The notes beneath the pieces were generated by a model. That model ran no database searches, had not been told where the DNA came from, and saw nothing but the letters and a program-made list of their open reading frames with translations. The translations under genes were made by a program, and so were the position numbers. A stretch of 64,000 nt of DNA from contig NZ_CP116221.1 in the NCBI RefSeq assembly GCF_023556315.2, positions 2,739,001-2,803,000 on the forward strand, in the 5' to 3' direction. This document shows, one piece after another, positions 26,513 to 34,617 of the stretch (positions are counted from its first letter, which is position 1; each line of letters starts with the position of its first letter). The stretch comes from Psychroserpens ponticola. GTDB taxonomy: Bacteria > Bacteroidota > Bacteroidia > Flavobacteriales > Flavobacteriaceae.

Positions 26513-27893
26513 TAGATTTGCGTCTTAAAAGAAACATTACACGATGAGAATTTTCAATTGGTTTCTTTTCTATAAGTTCGAAGTGATTTAAATAACAACT
26601 CTCAAAGTTAGCAATAGTATAAAAATCGAAATGTGCTTTAAATTCACCTTTTGTATTCAATAAACGTTGTACCCATGAATCTTCTCGCTTTGGGAATTCA
26701 ATAATTAAGTGTTCAGAAAATGAAGCAAAAAAATGAGCAGACATTTCAAAAGGCACATTACCTGATAAGGTCATGTGATGAATTACAGCTAATGCCAATG
26801 TTACATCAGGAGCATATTTTGTAATTCTTTCAATAAAAGATTGACGCTCTTTATTCTCAAAACCAACAGCTGGTGAAGGATTGAGAGCATCTAACACAAA
26901 AGGAAGCATATTACTTTCTTTCTTAGACTTAAGCGTTTTGTGATTAAAATCAACCGCATTATTATCGATATCACAAACTAAGGCCAATTCAAAATTATGG
27001 TTAATTTGTCTCACAAACGTACCATCATTTCCGCCAACATCAATGATTGATTTTGCATTAAGATTAGTAACCCAATTATTAATTATATTCGCTTTTTCAA
27101 TAAAAGCTGCATCTGAATAGTTTGTTTTATCGTAATAATTTCCCCATTCACTATGCTCTTTTAATGATAGCTTCTTAATGTAATCGTAAAGAGAGGTTAT
27201 AATATTAAGTTGTGCTTTTTTTGACAACTTAGATTGCTTTGTTTCTCCTTTATAATCTTCATTATGCTTGTCTTCAAACTTTGCTAACAAATGAATATTA
27301 GAATATAAAAAAGGATTCAATTTAGTCTTAAAAGGAAGCATTGACGACAACATATTGACAGGAATACCATCAATAAAATTACTCATCAATTTTAAAGATT
27401 GGGCACCATGAAAATGTGCTAAAACCAAAGGTCCTAAAAAATGAGTAATGAATTGTTTATAGGCTCTCCAAGGTGTATTTTCTTCATAAAAATCAAAAGA
27501 CAATGTATCTACAAAAACTGCTTTCCCTTTATGAAATGTGATGTTAAATGCTGTAGCATCCTTAAGCGAAAAACCGTGTTCTAAGCAGTATTTCTGAAGC
27601 TTAAGAGTAAGTAAAGCTGCTTCTTTATATTGATTAAAACTCCATTCATAAGGATATGTAATAAATGGGATCTGTTCTGGTTGAATAACAATTTCCTTAT
27701 CCGAAACCGAAAGTTCAGTATGTGGAATTAGCACACCAGCTTTACTTAAATTTTCAAATATTTTAGCCTTTTTTAAAGCTTCATATTGCTTAAAATAAAT
27801 AGGAGAAATAGAACGTTTAAGAATGCCTTCATCAATAAAAATATATCCTGAAGGATCACGAAATGAAGAAGAATGTCTAGTGTTAGTCGTCAC
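26496..27893 (-). CDS. Two-domain SAM methyltransferase, NoeA-like
   Basis: A 465-residue protein starting at GTG 27893. The N-terminal half holds FITYPYEWSFNQYKEAALLTLKL and DATAFNITFHKGKAVFVDTLSF; the latter resembles a kinase-like D-x4-N/D-x-D core, which I associate with NoeA-like nodulation methyltransferases. The C-terminal half is a class I methyltransferase with SIIDVGGNDGTFVRQI (motif I), VCDIDNNAVD and LALAVIHHM. The family occurs near surface polysaccharide genes. It overlaps the small membrane protein upstream by 11 bp and the phosphatase-fold gene downstream by 17 bp, so all are translationally coupled. Its methyl acceptor is unknown. Confidence 0.75.
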   Translation of the reverse strand: MTTNTRHSSSFRDPSGYIFIDEGILKRSISPIYFKQYEALKKAKIFENLSKAGVLIPHTELSVSDKEIVIQPEQIPFITYPYEWSFNQYKEAALLTLKLQKYCLEHGFSLKDATAFNITFHKGKAVFVDTLSFDFYEENTPWRAYKQFITHFLGPLVLAHFHGAQSLKLMSNFIDGIPVNMLSSMLPFKTKLNPFLYSNIHLLAKFEDKHNEDYKGETKQSKLSKKAQLNIITSLYDYIKKLSLKEHSEWGNYYDKTNYSDAAFIEKANIINNWVTNLNAKSIIDVGGNDGTFVRQINHNFELALVCDIDNNAVDFNHKTLKSKKESNMLPFVLDALNPSPAVGFENKERQSFIERITKYAPDVTLALAVIHHMTLSGNVPFEMSAHFFASFSEHLIIEFPKREDSWVQRLLNTKGEFKAHFDFYTIANFESCYLNHFELIEKKPIENSHRVMFLLRRKSNERKD

Positions 27894-28092
27894 TTGTTTT
27901 TTTATTTTCTATATCTGTGTCTTCAACATTAATATCGTCAAACAATTCATCGTCCACTGGTTTAGAAATTCCTAAAAAAAGTTTAATCTTATACATTAGG
28001 TTCTTAGAAAATAAAATTACTCCAGCAACTGCAGCAACAATAGCCTGAATAATCATAGCTCCTAAACCTGGATCAAAATACAGAAAATACAT
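27883..28092 (-). CDS. Small conserved-looking membrane protein (69 aa)
   Basis: I start at ATG 28092, where the protein opens MYFLYFDPGLGAMIIQAIVA; a longer start adds nine unrelated residues. One membrane helix spans about residues 10-30, followed by a basic segment (KNLMYKIKLFLG) and an acidic tail. From memory, tiny proteins with the signature Y-x-D-P-G-x-G-x-x-I-Q recur upstream of methyltransferase/phosphatase-fold genes in many bacteria, but I know of no assigned function. It is the first gene of the cassette running to 22030 and overlaps the methyltransferase by 11 bp. A membrane adaptor for the cassette enzymes is a guess. Confidence 0.7.
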   Translation of the reverse strand: MYFLYFDPGLGAMIIQAIVAAVAGVILFSKNLMYKIKLFLGISKPVDDELFDDINVEDTDIENKKTSDD

Positions 28093-28156
28093 CTTTAATT
28101 TTTTTGTAAATATACACAACAGATTTAAGAACCGACGACTAAATAAAATGTTACAT

Positions 28157-28194
28157 AAAAAAAGAGGAATTTAAAATATTAAATTCCTCTTTTT
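28157..28194 (-). terminator. Intrinsic terminator of typA (works on both strands)
   Basis: AAAGAGGAATTTAA (28161-28174) and TTAAATTCCTCTTT (28179-28192) form a perfect 14-bp stem with a 4-base AATA loop, flanked by A-runs and T-runs. It lies 19 bp past the typA stop and also shields the polysaccharide operon that starts at 28092. Confidence 0.85.
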
Positions 28195-28210
28195 CATGAT
28201 GTATTATATC

Positions 28211-30010
28211 TTATATATTCTTATTACGTTTACGATCTACTTCTGTTAAGTAAATTTTACGCAATCTTAAGAAGTTTGGAGTTACTTCAACATATTCATC
28301 TTTTTGGATGTATTCTAAAGCTTCTTCTAAAGAGAATTTTATTGCAGGAACAATTTTAGCTTTATCATCAGCACCAGAAGAACGAACATTACTCATTTTT
28401 TTGGTTTTTGTTATATTAACAGCCATATCATCACCACGAGAATTTTCTCCTATCACCTGACCTTCATAAATATCTTCTCCTGGATCTACGAAAAATTTAC
28501 CTCTATCTTGTAATTTATCAATAGAGTAAGGAATAGCTTGACCTTTTTCCATAGATACTAAAGAACCGTTTTGACGTTCTGGAATTCCACCTCTAAGCGG
28601 TTGGTATTCTTTAAAACGGTGAGCCATAATTGCTTCACCAGCAGTAGCTGTTAATAATTGGTTACGTAGACCAATAATACCTCTAGAAGGCACCAAAAAT
28701 TCACAAACCATACGTTCGCCTTTAGCAACCATACTTAACATTTCCCCTTTACGCATTGTTACCATTTCAATCGCTTTACCAGAAACCGTTTCAGGTAAAT
28801 CAATAGTCATTTCTTCAATAGGCTCACATTTAACACCATCAATTTCTTTAATGATAACTTGTGGCTGTCCGATTTGTAATTCATAACCTTCACGACGCAT
28901 TGTCTCTATTAAAACTGACAAGTGTAATACACCACGACCAAATACCATAAATTTATCTGCACTATCAGTATCCTCAACTTTAAGTGCTAAGTTTTTTTCT
29001 AGCTCTTTAGCTAAACGATCTTTAATATGACGAGATGTTACATATTTCCCATCTTTTCCGAAGAAAGGCGAATCGTTGATTGTAAACAACATACTCATTG
29101 TTGGCTCATCAATGTTAATTGTTTTTAAACCTTCAGGAGTTTCCCAATCGGCAACAGTATCACCAATTTCAAATCCTTCTAATCCTACAATTGCACAGAT
29201 ATCTCCTGTTTGTACACTATCCACTTTTAAACGTCCAAGGCCTTCAAAAACATGAAGCTCTTTAATTTTTGATTTAACAATACTTTTATCTCGTTTTACC
29301 AATGAGATATTCTGACCAGCTTTTAACTCACCACGAGTTAAACGTCCAATCGCAATACGACCTGTAAATGATGAGAAATCAAGTGATGTAATTAACATCT
29401 GAGTTGTTCCTTCTTCAATAGTTGGAGCAGGAATATGCTCGATCACCATATCTAAAAGTGGCTCAATGTTTTTAGTTTCATTTTGCCAATCGTCACTCAT
29501 CCAGTTGTTCTTTGCAGAACCATAAACTGTAGGGAAATCTAATTGCCATTCTTCTGCTCCTAATTCAAACATTAGGTCAAATACCTTTTCATGTACTTCG
29601 TCAGGTGTACAATTCTCTTTATCTACCTTATTAATAACTACACAAGGTTTTAAACCTAAATCAATCGCCTTTTGTAATACAAAACGTGTTTGTGGCATTG
29701 GACCTTCAAATGCATCTACTAATAGTAAAACACCATCAGCCATGTTTAATACACGTTCTACTTCTCCACCAAAATCGGCGTGACCAGGTGTATCAATAAT
29801 ATTAATTTTTGTGTCTTTGTATATTACAGAAACGTTTTTAGACGTAATTGTAATTCCTCTTTCACGTTCAAGATCGTTATTATCAAGAATTAAATCACCA
29901 GTATTCTGGTTTTCTCTAAATAGTTGACAGTGATACATGATTTTATCAACCAAAGTAGTTTTCCCATGATCGACGTGTGCAATAATTGCGATGTTTTTGA
30001 TATTAGCCAT
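28211..30010 (-). CDS. typA: Translational GTPase TypA/BipA
   Basis: A 599-residue ribosome-associated GTPase at the usual family length. GTPase motifs are G1 AHVDHGKTT (11-19), the switch segment RERGITI, G3 DTPGHADF and G4 NKVD. The EF-G-like domains follow, then the diagnostic TypA C-terminal pieces (RGIIGLRNQLLTATAGEAIM, GQVIGENSRGDD). It assists ribosome assembly and stress or cold adaptation in other bacteria. It is monocistronic, between a consensus -7 box and a perfect terminator. Confidence 0.97.
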   Translation of the reverse strand: MANIKNIAIIAHVDHGKTTLVDKIMYHCQLFRENQNTGDLILDNNDLERERGITITSKNVSVIYKDTKINIIDTPGHADFGGEVERVLNMADGVLLLVDAFEGPMPQTRFVLQKAIDLGLKPCVVINKVDKENCTPDEVHEKVFDLMFELGAEEWQLDFPTVYGSAKNNWMSDDWQNETKNIEPLLDMVIEHIPAPTIEEGTTQMLITSLDFSSFTGRIAIGRLTRGELKAGQNISLVKRDKSIVKSKIKELHVFEGLGRLKVDSVQTGDICAIVGLEGFEIGDTVADWETPEGLKTINIDEPTMSMLFTINDSPFFGKDGKYVTSRHIKDRLAKELEKNLALKVEDTDSADKFMVFGRGVLHLSVLIETMRREGYELQIGQPQVIIKEIDGVKCEPIEEMTIDLPETVSGKAIEMVTMRKGEMLSMVAKGERMVCEFLVPSRGIIGLRNQLLTATAGEAIMAHRFKEYQPLRGGIPERQNGSLVSMEKGQAIPYSIDKLQDRGKFFVDPGEDIYEGQVIGENSRGDDMAVNITKTKKMSNVRSSGADDKAKIVPAIKFSLEEALEYIQKDEYVEVTPNFLRLRKIYLTEVDRKRNKNI

Positions 30011-30033
30011 AATGATGCCTTATTTTAAGCGTG

Positions 30034-30041
30034 CAAAGATA
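30034..30041 (-). promoter_or_regulatory. -7 box TATCTTTG of the typA promoter
   Basis: TATCTTTG on the minus strand lies 24 bases upstream of the typA ATG and fully matches TAnnTTTG. A TTG lies 13 bases further upstream, closer than ideal for a -33 element. Confidence 0.55.
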
Positions 30042-30152
30042 CGCTTTATTATAACAAGTTGTGCATGTAAATTGATAATTGATTCTTATTCGATCTCATC
30101 TTGAAAATAGCTCAAGCTATTCCTTATCCTGCTGAATATTAATTTTTTATAC

Positions 30153-30160
30153 TAAATTTG
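30153..30160 (+). promoter_or_regulatory. -7 box TAAATTTG for the secreted protein gene at 30185
   Basis: TAAATTTG matches TAnnTTTG and lies 24 bases before the chosen ATG at 30185. It supports that start over the ATG at 30158, which would fall inside the promoter box. Confidence 0.55.
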
Positions 30161-30184
30161 TTATACACTCTAAAATTCAAATAC

Positions 30185-31204
30185 ATGAAATTTAAATTAA
30201 TATTACTGATAACTTTATTCTCCCTTACCAATTTACATGCCCAAACAAATAAAATAAACTATAAGGCATTAATAAAAGATGCTACAGGAAATGTCTTAAC
30301 AAACACAAGTATTGATATTGAATTTAGCATACTCGCAACTGCAAATCAAATTGCAGTTTATAAAGAAACACACACTTCTACAACAGATAATAACGGACTT
30401 GTTATTTTAAATATAGGACAAGGAATCACAACTGATGTATTTACTGATATCGAATGGGAACAGTATGACCATTATTTAAACGTAGTCATTAATACTGGAT
30501 CGGGATACACAGATATGGGAACAACAGAATTCATGGCTGTACCTTATGCTTTACATACAGAAAATGCTAATTTTTCAAAAGAATCTGAAACAGCTAACAA
30601 TCTTATTCTAAAACATGGAAACACTTCTGAATTTGCTTTAAGTTATGATTCTACAGATGATAAACTAAGAATTACTGAAAATGGAGTATCTGGTAGTGTT
30701 TTAGAAATAAATAATGGAGACCTTTATCTACCTCAATATGCCGGAAACAACAATGGTTCTCTTAAAGTTGACGCTACAGGCAAAGTAATCTCAGAAACTA
30801 TTCCACAAACAATAACATTCAATAGATTTGAATTTCCTATTAGCGACGTAAATACAGGTTACACTCGATTACGTAAAGGAGTTCAATTCCCTGATGGCAC
30901 TGTCTTGACAGGTATTACAGCACTATTGAAGGATAATAATACTTCAGGTAGTAATTCTGTAAGTAATACAATTTATGCTGGACTCTATCGAGTTAACAAA
31001 TACACATTCACTGAAGCTACTCTATTACCAATCTACAGAATTGATGGTACAGATACTTCTTCTGGAACATTTAGCCAATTTACTACATCAAGTGTAATCC
31101 AAACAAACGCTAATATTATTGATAATGCAAATTACATATACTTGATTCAGGTTTGGTCTTGCGACGATTGTGAACTAAGTGAATTTTCAATAATGAAAAA
31201 TTAA
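30185..31204 (+). CDS. Secreted protein of unknown function, tail-fibre-like N-terminal domain
   Basis: A 339-residue protein from ATG 30185, with a clean signal peptide (MKFKLILLITLFSLTNLHAQ). Residues about 22-125 follow a pattern I associate with many Bacteroidota exported proteins: NYKALIKDATGNVLTNTSI, YKETHTSTTDNNGLVILNIG and FMAVPYALHTENA. The centre has ITENGVSGSVLEINNGDLYL and the C-terminal 130 residues look beta-rich. The domain resembles phage tail-fibre linkers, but there are no phage genes around. Surface adhesion is possible and unproven. It is a single gene with its own promoter. Confidence 0.65.
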   Translation: MKFKLILLITLFSLTNLHAQTNKINYKALIKDATGNVLTNTSIDIEFSILATANQIAVYKETHTSTTDNNGLVILNIGQGITTDVFTDIEWEQYDHYLNVVINTGSGYTDMGTTEFMAVPYALHTENANFSKESETANNLILKHGNTSEFALSYDSTDDKLRITENGVSGSVLEINNGDLYLPQYAGNNNGSLKVDATGKVISETIPQTITFNRFEFPISDVNTGYTRLRKGVQFPDGTVLTGITALLKDNNTSGSNSVSNTIYAGLYRVNKYTFTEATLLPIYRIDGTDTSSGTFSQFTTSSVIQTNANIIDNANYIYLIQVWSCDDCELSEFSIMKN

Positions 31205-31394
31205 TCCATTTATATTTCAATGCCATAAATACATAAGCCCTACAAAAACTAACAATGTTAAGTAAATGTTATAGTTGTATCAAAATATACTTTCTGTTTG
31301 TATCTTTCGTTACATATATGATTAATAGTAAATAGCCACTTCCACCAGCCATTTTTCAGGCAATTTACATCTGATAACAAAACATATTTAGCAG

Positions 31395-31754
31395 ATGAAA
31401 CTGATTAATAAATATTCAAAATTCATACCTTACCTTTATTTTATTGCGGTAATCGTATACTTGTTCACCGATTTAAACAAAAATTCTGGTGTAACTGCCT
31501 ATCCAATTCTTCTATTTGGCATTCCGTTTATATGGCAACTTATTAAGCCTAGTAAACAACTTAATTTCTCTTTAGGAATTACATTTGTTTGTCTATCGTC
31601 TTACCTAATTTTAGCATATTTATCAGACGTATTTAATATTGTAAACCTATCTTTTAGCATAAAGCAATTCATTATTTATGGAGGACTATTTGTCGCTGCA
31701 AATTTTGTGATGGCTTTATGGATGATTCGCAATAGCATGAAACGTTCGTTTTAA
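31395..31754 (+). CDS. Small integral membrane protein, unknown function
   Basis: A 119-residue protein made almost entirely of four hydrophobic segments (about 10-26, 34-50, 57-75, 88-108), with a basic C-terminus (RNSMKRSF). I do not recognise the family. A near-consensus TATCTTTC box at 31301-31308, with TTG 23 bases upstream, could be its promoter. It stands alone before kdsA. Confidence 0.6.
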   Translation: MKLINKYSKFIPYLYFIAVIVYLFTDLNKNSGVTAYPILLFGIPFIWQLIKPSKQLNFSLGITFVCLSSYLILAYLSDVFNIVNLSFSIKQFIIYGGLFVAANFVMALWMIRNSMKRSF

Positions 31755-31810
31755 ATGTATAAGTCTGAAATTCCAGAATTTAATTAGATAGATTACGCGT
31801 TATATTTTCG

Positions 31811-31818
31811 TAACTTTG
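31811..31818 (+). promoter_or_regulatory. -7 box TAACTTTG of the kdsA promoter
   Basis: TAACTTTG matches TAnnTTTG exactly and lies 25 bases upstream of the kdsA ATG. No good -33 TTG is visible. Confidence 0.5.
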
Positions 31819-31843
31819 CGCTTTAATTTGAAATTTAAATTCA

Positions 31844-32662
31844 ATGAATCTTCAAGACGTTCCGAAACTAAAACATACCGATTCAAATAACTTCTTTTTA
31901 CTTTGTGGTCCTTGCGCTATTGAAAGTGAAGATATGGCATTAAGAATTGCTGAAAAAGTCTTAGGCATTACAGATCATTTAAAAATTCCTTATGTTTTTA
32001 AAGGAAGTTTTAAAAAAGCAAATCGTAGTCGTATTGATAGTTTTACAGGAATTGGAAATGAAAAAGCATTAAAGATTCTCAAAAAAGTATCTGAAACATT
32101 TGATGTTCCAACAGTTACAGATATTCATGAAGTTTCTGATGCTGCATTAGCTGCACAATATGTTGATGTTTTACAAATACCAGCATTTCTAGTTCGTCAA
32201 ACCGATTTAGTGGTAGCTGCAGCTAAAACAGGTAAAGTTGTCAACTTGAAGAAAGGTCAATTTATGAGCCCTGAAGCTATGAAACATGCGGTTCAAAAAG
32301 TAAAAGACTCTGGTAACGATAAGGCTTGGATTACAGATCGAGGCACGATGTTTGGCTATCAAGACATGATTGTCGATTTTAGAGGAATTCCAACCATGAG
32401 ACAATATGCACCAACTGTTTTAGATGTGACACATTCTCTACAACAACCTAATCAAAGTATTGGTGTTACAGGAGGACGTCCAGAAATGATTGAAACAATT
32501 GCAAGAGCTGGAATTGTAAACAACGTAGACGGATTATTTATTGAAACACATTTTGATCCTGAAAATGCAAAAAGTGATGGTGCAAATATGTTGCATTTAG
32601 ATAATTTAGAACACCTCTTAAGCAATTTAGTTGCCATTAGAAAAACAGTAAACAGCTTATAA
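31844..32662 (+). CDS. kdsA: 3-deoxy-8-phosphooctulonate (Kdo8P) synthase
   Basis: A 272-residue enzyme of normal KdsA length that condenses phosphoenolpyruvate with arabinose-5-phosphate to Kdo-8-phosphate for the lipopolysaccharide inner core. Diagnostic segments include FLLCGPCAIES, FKGSFKKANRSR, TDIHEV, LQIPAFLVRQTDL, NLKKGQFMSP and ETHFDP. It confirms that the host makes Kdo-containing LPS, consistent with the polysaccharide locus in this window. It is followed after 3 bp by a GNAT gene, probably in the same transcript. Confidence 0.96.
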   Translation: MNLQDVPKLKHTDSNNFFLLCGPCAIESEDMALRIAEKVLGITDHLKIPYVFKGSFKKANRSRIDSFTGIGNEKALKILKKVSETFDVPTVTDIHEVSDAALAAQYVDVLQIPAFLVRQTDLVVAAAKTGKVVNLKKGQFMSPEAMKHAVQKVKDSGNDKAWITDRGTMFGYQDMIVDFRGIPTMRQYAPTVLDVTHSLQQPNQSIGVTGGRPEMIETIARAGIVNNVDGLFIETHFDPENAKSDGANMLHLDNLEHLLSNLVAIRKTVNSL

Positions 32663-32665
32663 ATC

Positions 32666-33139
32666 ATGATAAAAGATATTGATTTTAGAGAAGCTACTCA
32701 AGAAGATTTACCAGAAATCACAGCCATTTATAGAGACACAATTAGAGCGGTTAATTCTAAAGATTATTCTGAAGAACAAATTGAAGCTTGGTCTTCTGGT
32801 GCTGATGACACAAAAAAGTGGCAAGATCGTATTAAAAAATTCTATTTTTTAGTTGCCGAAGTTGATAATCAAATCGTAGGATTTTCTTACTTAAAACAAG
32901 GTTACTATCTCGAAAATATATTTGTGCATAAGGATTTTCAGCGTCAAACCATTGCATCTAAACTGTTACGTATTATGGAATCTCAAGTATCTATAAATGG
33001 TAATGATACTATTAAATCTGATATCAGCATCTCAGCTCTAGACTTTTTTGATTCTCACTTTTATGACGTTGAAAAGAAGCTTAAAAAGTCTTTCAAAGGA
33101 AAAGTGTTTGATATTTTAATCGTGACGAAAGACCTCTAA
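32666..33139 (+). CDS. GNAT family N-acetyltransferase
   Basis: A 157-residue protein with the GNAT order: an N-terminal IDFREATQEDLPEITAIYRDT, the AEVDNQIVGFSYL strand, then YLENIFVHKDFQRQTIASKLL, which contains a degenerate acetyl-CoA loop (Q-R-Q-T-I-A in place of Q-R-x-G-I-G/A). The substrate is unknown. It begins 3 bp after the kdsA stop, so it is co-transcribed, but it has no obvious link to Kdo synthesis. Confidence 0.8.
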   Translation: MIKDIDFREATQEDLPEITAIYRDTIRAVNSKDYSEEQIEAWSSGADDTKKWQDRIKKFYFLVAEVDNQIVGFSYLKQGYYLENIFVHKDFQRQTIASKLLRIMESQVSINGNDTIKSDISISALDFFDSHFYDVEKKLKKSFKGKVFDILIVTKDL

Positions 33140-33141
33140 AA

Positions 33142-33501
33142 TTATTTCAAAAACGACTTGTTTTTATGCTTCTCAACTTCTTTCAGTATGAGAATAAATA
33201 ATTCGTCATTGATATCTTCTAAGCTTTTATAACGCAACGATTTTACAACCTTTCTGTTTTCTGAAACCATATGCTCAGTATACTTTGTTAGATGCGCTGA
33301 ATGCCAAAAACCAACATCGACATAATCTTTACTTTGATTAAGATAACATATTGGTCGAGACTCGAAATAATAACACGGAATTCGCCATTTGTATTTTAAT
33401 TCGGCATCGGGAAAGGTGTGTTCAATAAGAATTTGCAAGTGCATTAATATAGACTTGAATGGTTCTGGCTGTTTTAATATGTAGGCTTCAGCTGGTTTCA
33501 C
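33142..33501 (-). CDS. DUF1801-family small protein
   Basis: A 119-residue protein starting at GTG 33501. The sequence AYILKQPEPFKSILMHLQ near the start, the KYKWRIPCYYF segment and the aromatic-rich YVDVGFWHSAHL strand match the DUF1801 (YdhG-like) fold, a small alpha/beta domain of unknown function. It is convergent with the GNAT gene, with 2 bp between stops. It has no operon partners. Confidence 0.75.
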   Translation of the reverse strand: MKPAEAYILKQPEPFKSILMHLQILIEHTFPDAELKYKWRIPCYYFESRPICYLNQSKDYVDVGFWHSAHLTKYTEHMVSENRKVVKSLRYKSLEDINDELFILILKEVEKHKNKSFLK

Positions 33502-33569
33502 AGTATCACTGATTTGATTATTTCCAAAATTAACAATTATTTATTATGCAATATTCAATTTAATTTATT

Positions 33570-33588
33570 TACTTTGTAGTTCAAAGTA
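33570..33588. promoter_or_regulatory. Operator-like inverted repeat, site 1 (TACTTTG-N5-CAAAGTA)
   Basis: A perfect 7-bp inverted repeat, TACTTTG (33570-33576), TAGTT, CAAAGTA (33582-33588), ends 7 bases before the ATG at 33596. The left arm with its preceding T reads TTACTTTG, one mismatch from a -7 box, so a bound protein would block the promoter. The right arm continues into CTTTA, as at site 2. The same element occurs at 34584-34602, on the other side of the regulator gene. Confidence 0.7.
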
Positions 33589-33595
33589 CTTTAGC

Positions 33596-34204
33596 ATGGA
33601 ATCAAAAAATTATTTAGAAGATCTCAATGAGATTAAAACCATGATGACTAAATCATCACGATTTATTTCGCTTAGTGGATTATCTGGAATTTTAGCTGGA
33701 ATATACGCACTTATTGGTGCTGCTGTAGCCTTTTATCTTGTATCTAATTCCACAAGAGGTTACCTCATTTTAGATGGTGACATTTTTAGAATATGTTTTG
33801 CCATTTTATTAGGCGTTGCATTTTTGAGTGCTATTACTGGCATTTATTTGACCACAAAAAAAGCAAAAAAGAATAATGAAAAAATATGGGACAATTCATC
33901 AAAACGCTTGTTGTTCAATTTTTTAATTCCTTTAGTTGCTGGTGGAATTTACATCCTCATTATTTTAAATCAAGAACGTTATGGACATACAGCTGCCTTG
34001 ATGCTTATTTTTTATGGTTTAGCACTGATTAATGCGTCAAAATATAGTTTAGGCGACATACGATATTTAGGAATCACAGAAATTATCCTTGGGCTAATAT
34101 GTGCTATAATGCCAAGTTTCGGATTTTGGTTTTGGGTATTCGGTTTTGGTATCATGCATATCATTTATGGTGCATGGATGCATTATAAATATGATCTAAA
34201 ATAG
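33596..34204 (+). CDS. Integral membrane protein linked to the HTH regulator
   Basis: A 202-residue protein with a short charged N-terminus (MESKNYLEDLNEIKTMMTKSSRF) and six hydrophobic segments (about 26-48, 60-80, 104-122, 130-145, 157-172, 174-190). I do not recognise a named family. It is directly preceded by operator site 1 and followed after 66 bp by the winged-helix regulator gene on the same strand, so the two probably form one autoregulated unit. It may be a sensor or signalling partner of the regulator, but that is inference from position only. Confidence 0.65.
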   Translation: MESKNYLEDLNEIKTMMTKSSRFISLSGLSGILAGIYALIGAAVAFYLVSNSTRGYLILDGDIFRICFAILLGVAFLSAITGIYLTTKKAKKNNEKIWDNSSKRLLFNFLIPLVAGGIYILIILNQERYGHTAALMLIFYGLALINASKYSLGDIRYLGITEIILGLICAIMPSFGFWFWVFGFGIMHIIYGAWMHYKYDLK

Positions 34205-34270
34205 TTGTCATCTTAAATTAAAATTTGAAGAAACTTTATACTTTTAACGTTTAAACTATACATAAGAGAT

Positions 34271-34564
34271 TTGAGCATCATTAACAACATAAACAAAGTC
34301 TTTGATCATAGAATCCGATTAGGAATTATGTCTGTGCTCATGGTTAATGAATATGCCGATTTTAATACACTAAAAGAATTGTTAGGCGCCACAGATGGTA
34401 ACTTAGCCAGTCATACAAAAGCGCTAGAAAAAGCGGAATACATTGCTGTTGAAAAACAATTTATTGGAAGAAAACCAAACACACGCTACTCAACAACAAA
34501 GTTGGGTAAAGCAGAATTTAAAAAACATATTGAAGCCTTAGAAAAATTAATTAATAAACAATAA
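34271..34564 (+). CDS. Winged-helix transcriptional regulator (HTH_34-like)
   Basis: A 97-residue single-domain regulator starting at TTG 34271; an in-frame stop lies upstream and no earlier ATG exists. It has the compact MarR/ArsR-like layout of small winged-helix proteins: FDHRIRLGIMSVLMVNEYADF, the recognition helix in GATDGNLASHTKALEKA, then the wing VEKQFIGRKPNTRYSTTKLG. No ligand domain is present. It sits between two units that carry the same inverted repeat (33570 and 34584), so it is the obvious candidate to bind them as a repressor. Confidence 0.83.
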   Translation: MSIINNINKVFDHRIRLGIMSVLMVNEYADFNTLKELLGATDGNLASHTKALEKAEYIAVEKQFIGRKPNTRYSTTKLGKAEFKKHIEALEKLINKQ

Positions 34565-34583
34565 ATCCTTTTTTTTATACGTT

Positions 34584-34602
34584 TACTTTGAAATACAAAG
34601 TA
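34584..34602. promoter_or_regulatory. Operator-like inverted repeat, site 2 (TACTTTG-N5-CAAAGTA)
   Basis: TACTTTG (34584-34590), AAATA, CAAAGTA (34596-34602) has the same 7-bp arms and 5-base spacing as site 1 but a different spacer, so the arms are what is conserved. CTTTA again follows. It ends 15 bases before the ATG at 34618 and overlaps a TTACTTTG near-consensus -7 box. Confidence 0.7.
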
Positions 34603-34617
34603 CTTTAAACTCATAAC

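Noticed and set aside
30185-31204. Prophage tail-fibre gene
   Set aside because: The N-terminal domain looks fibre-like, but it carries a signal peptide and there are no phage genes nearby.
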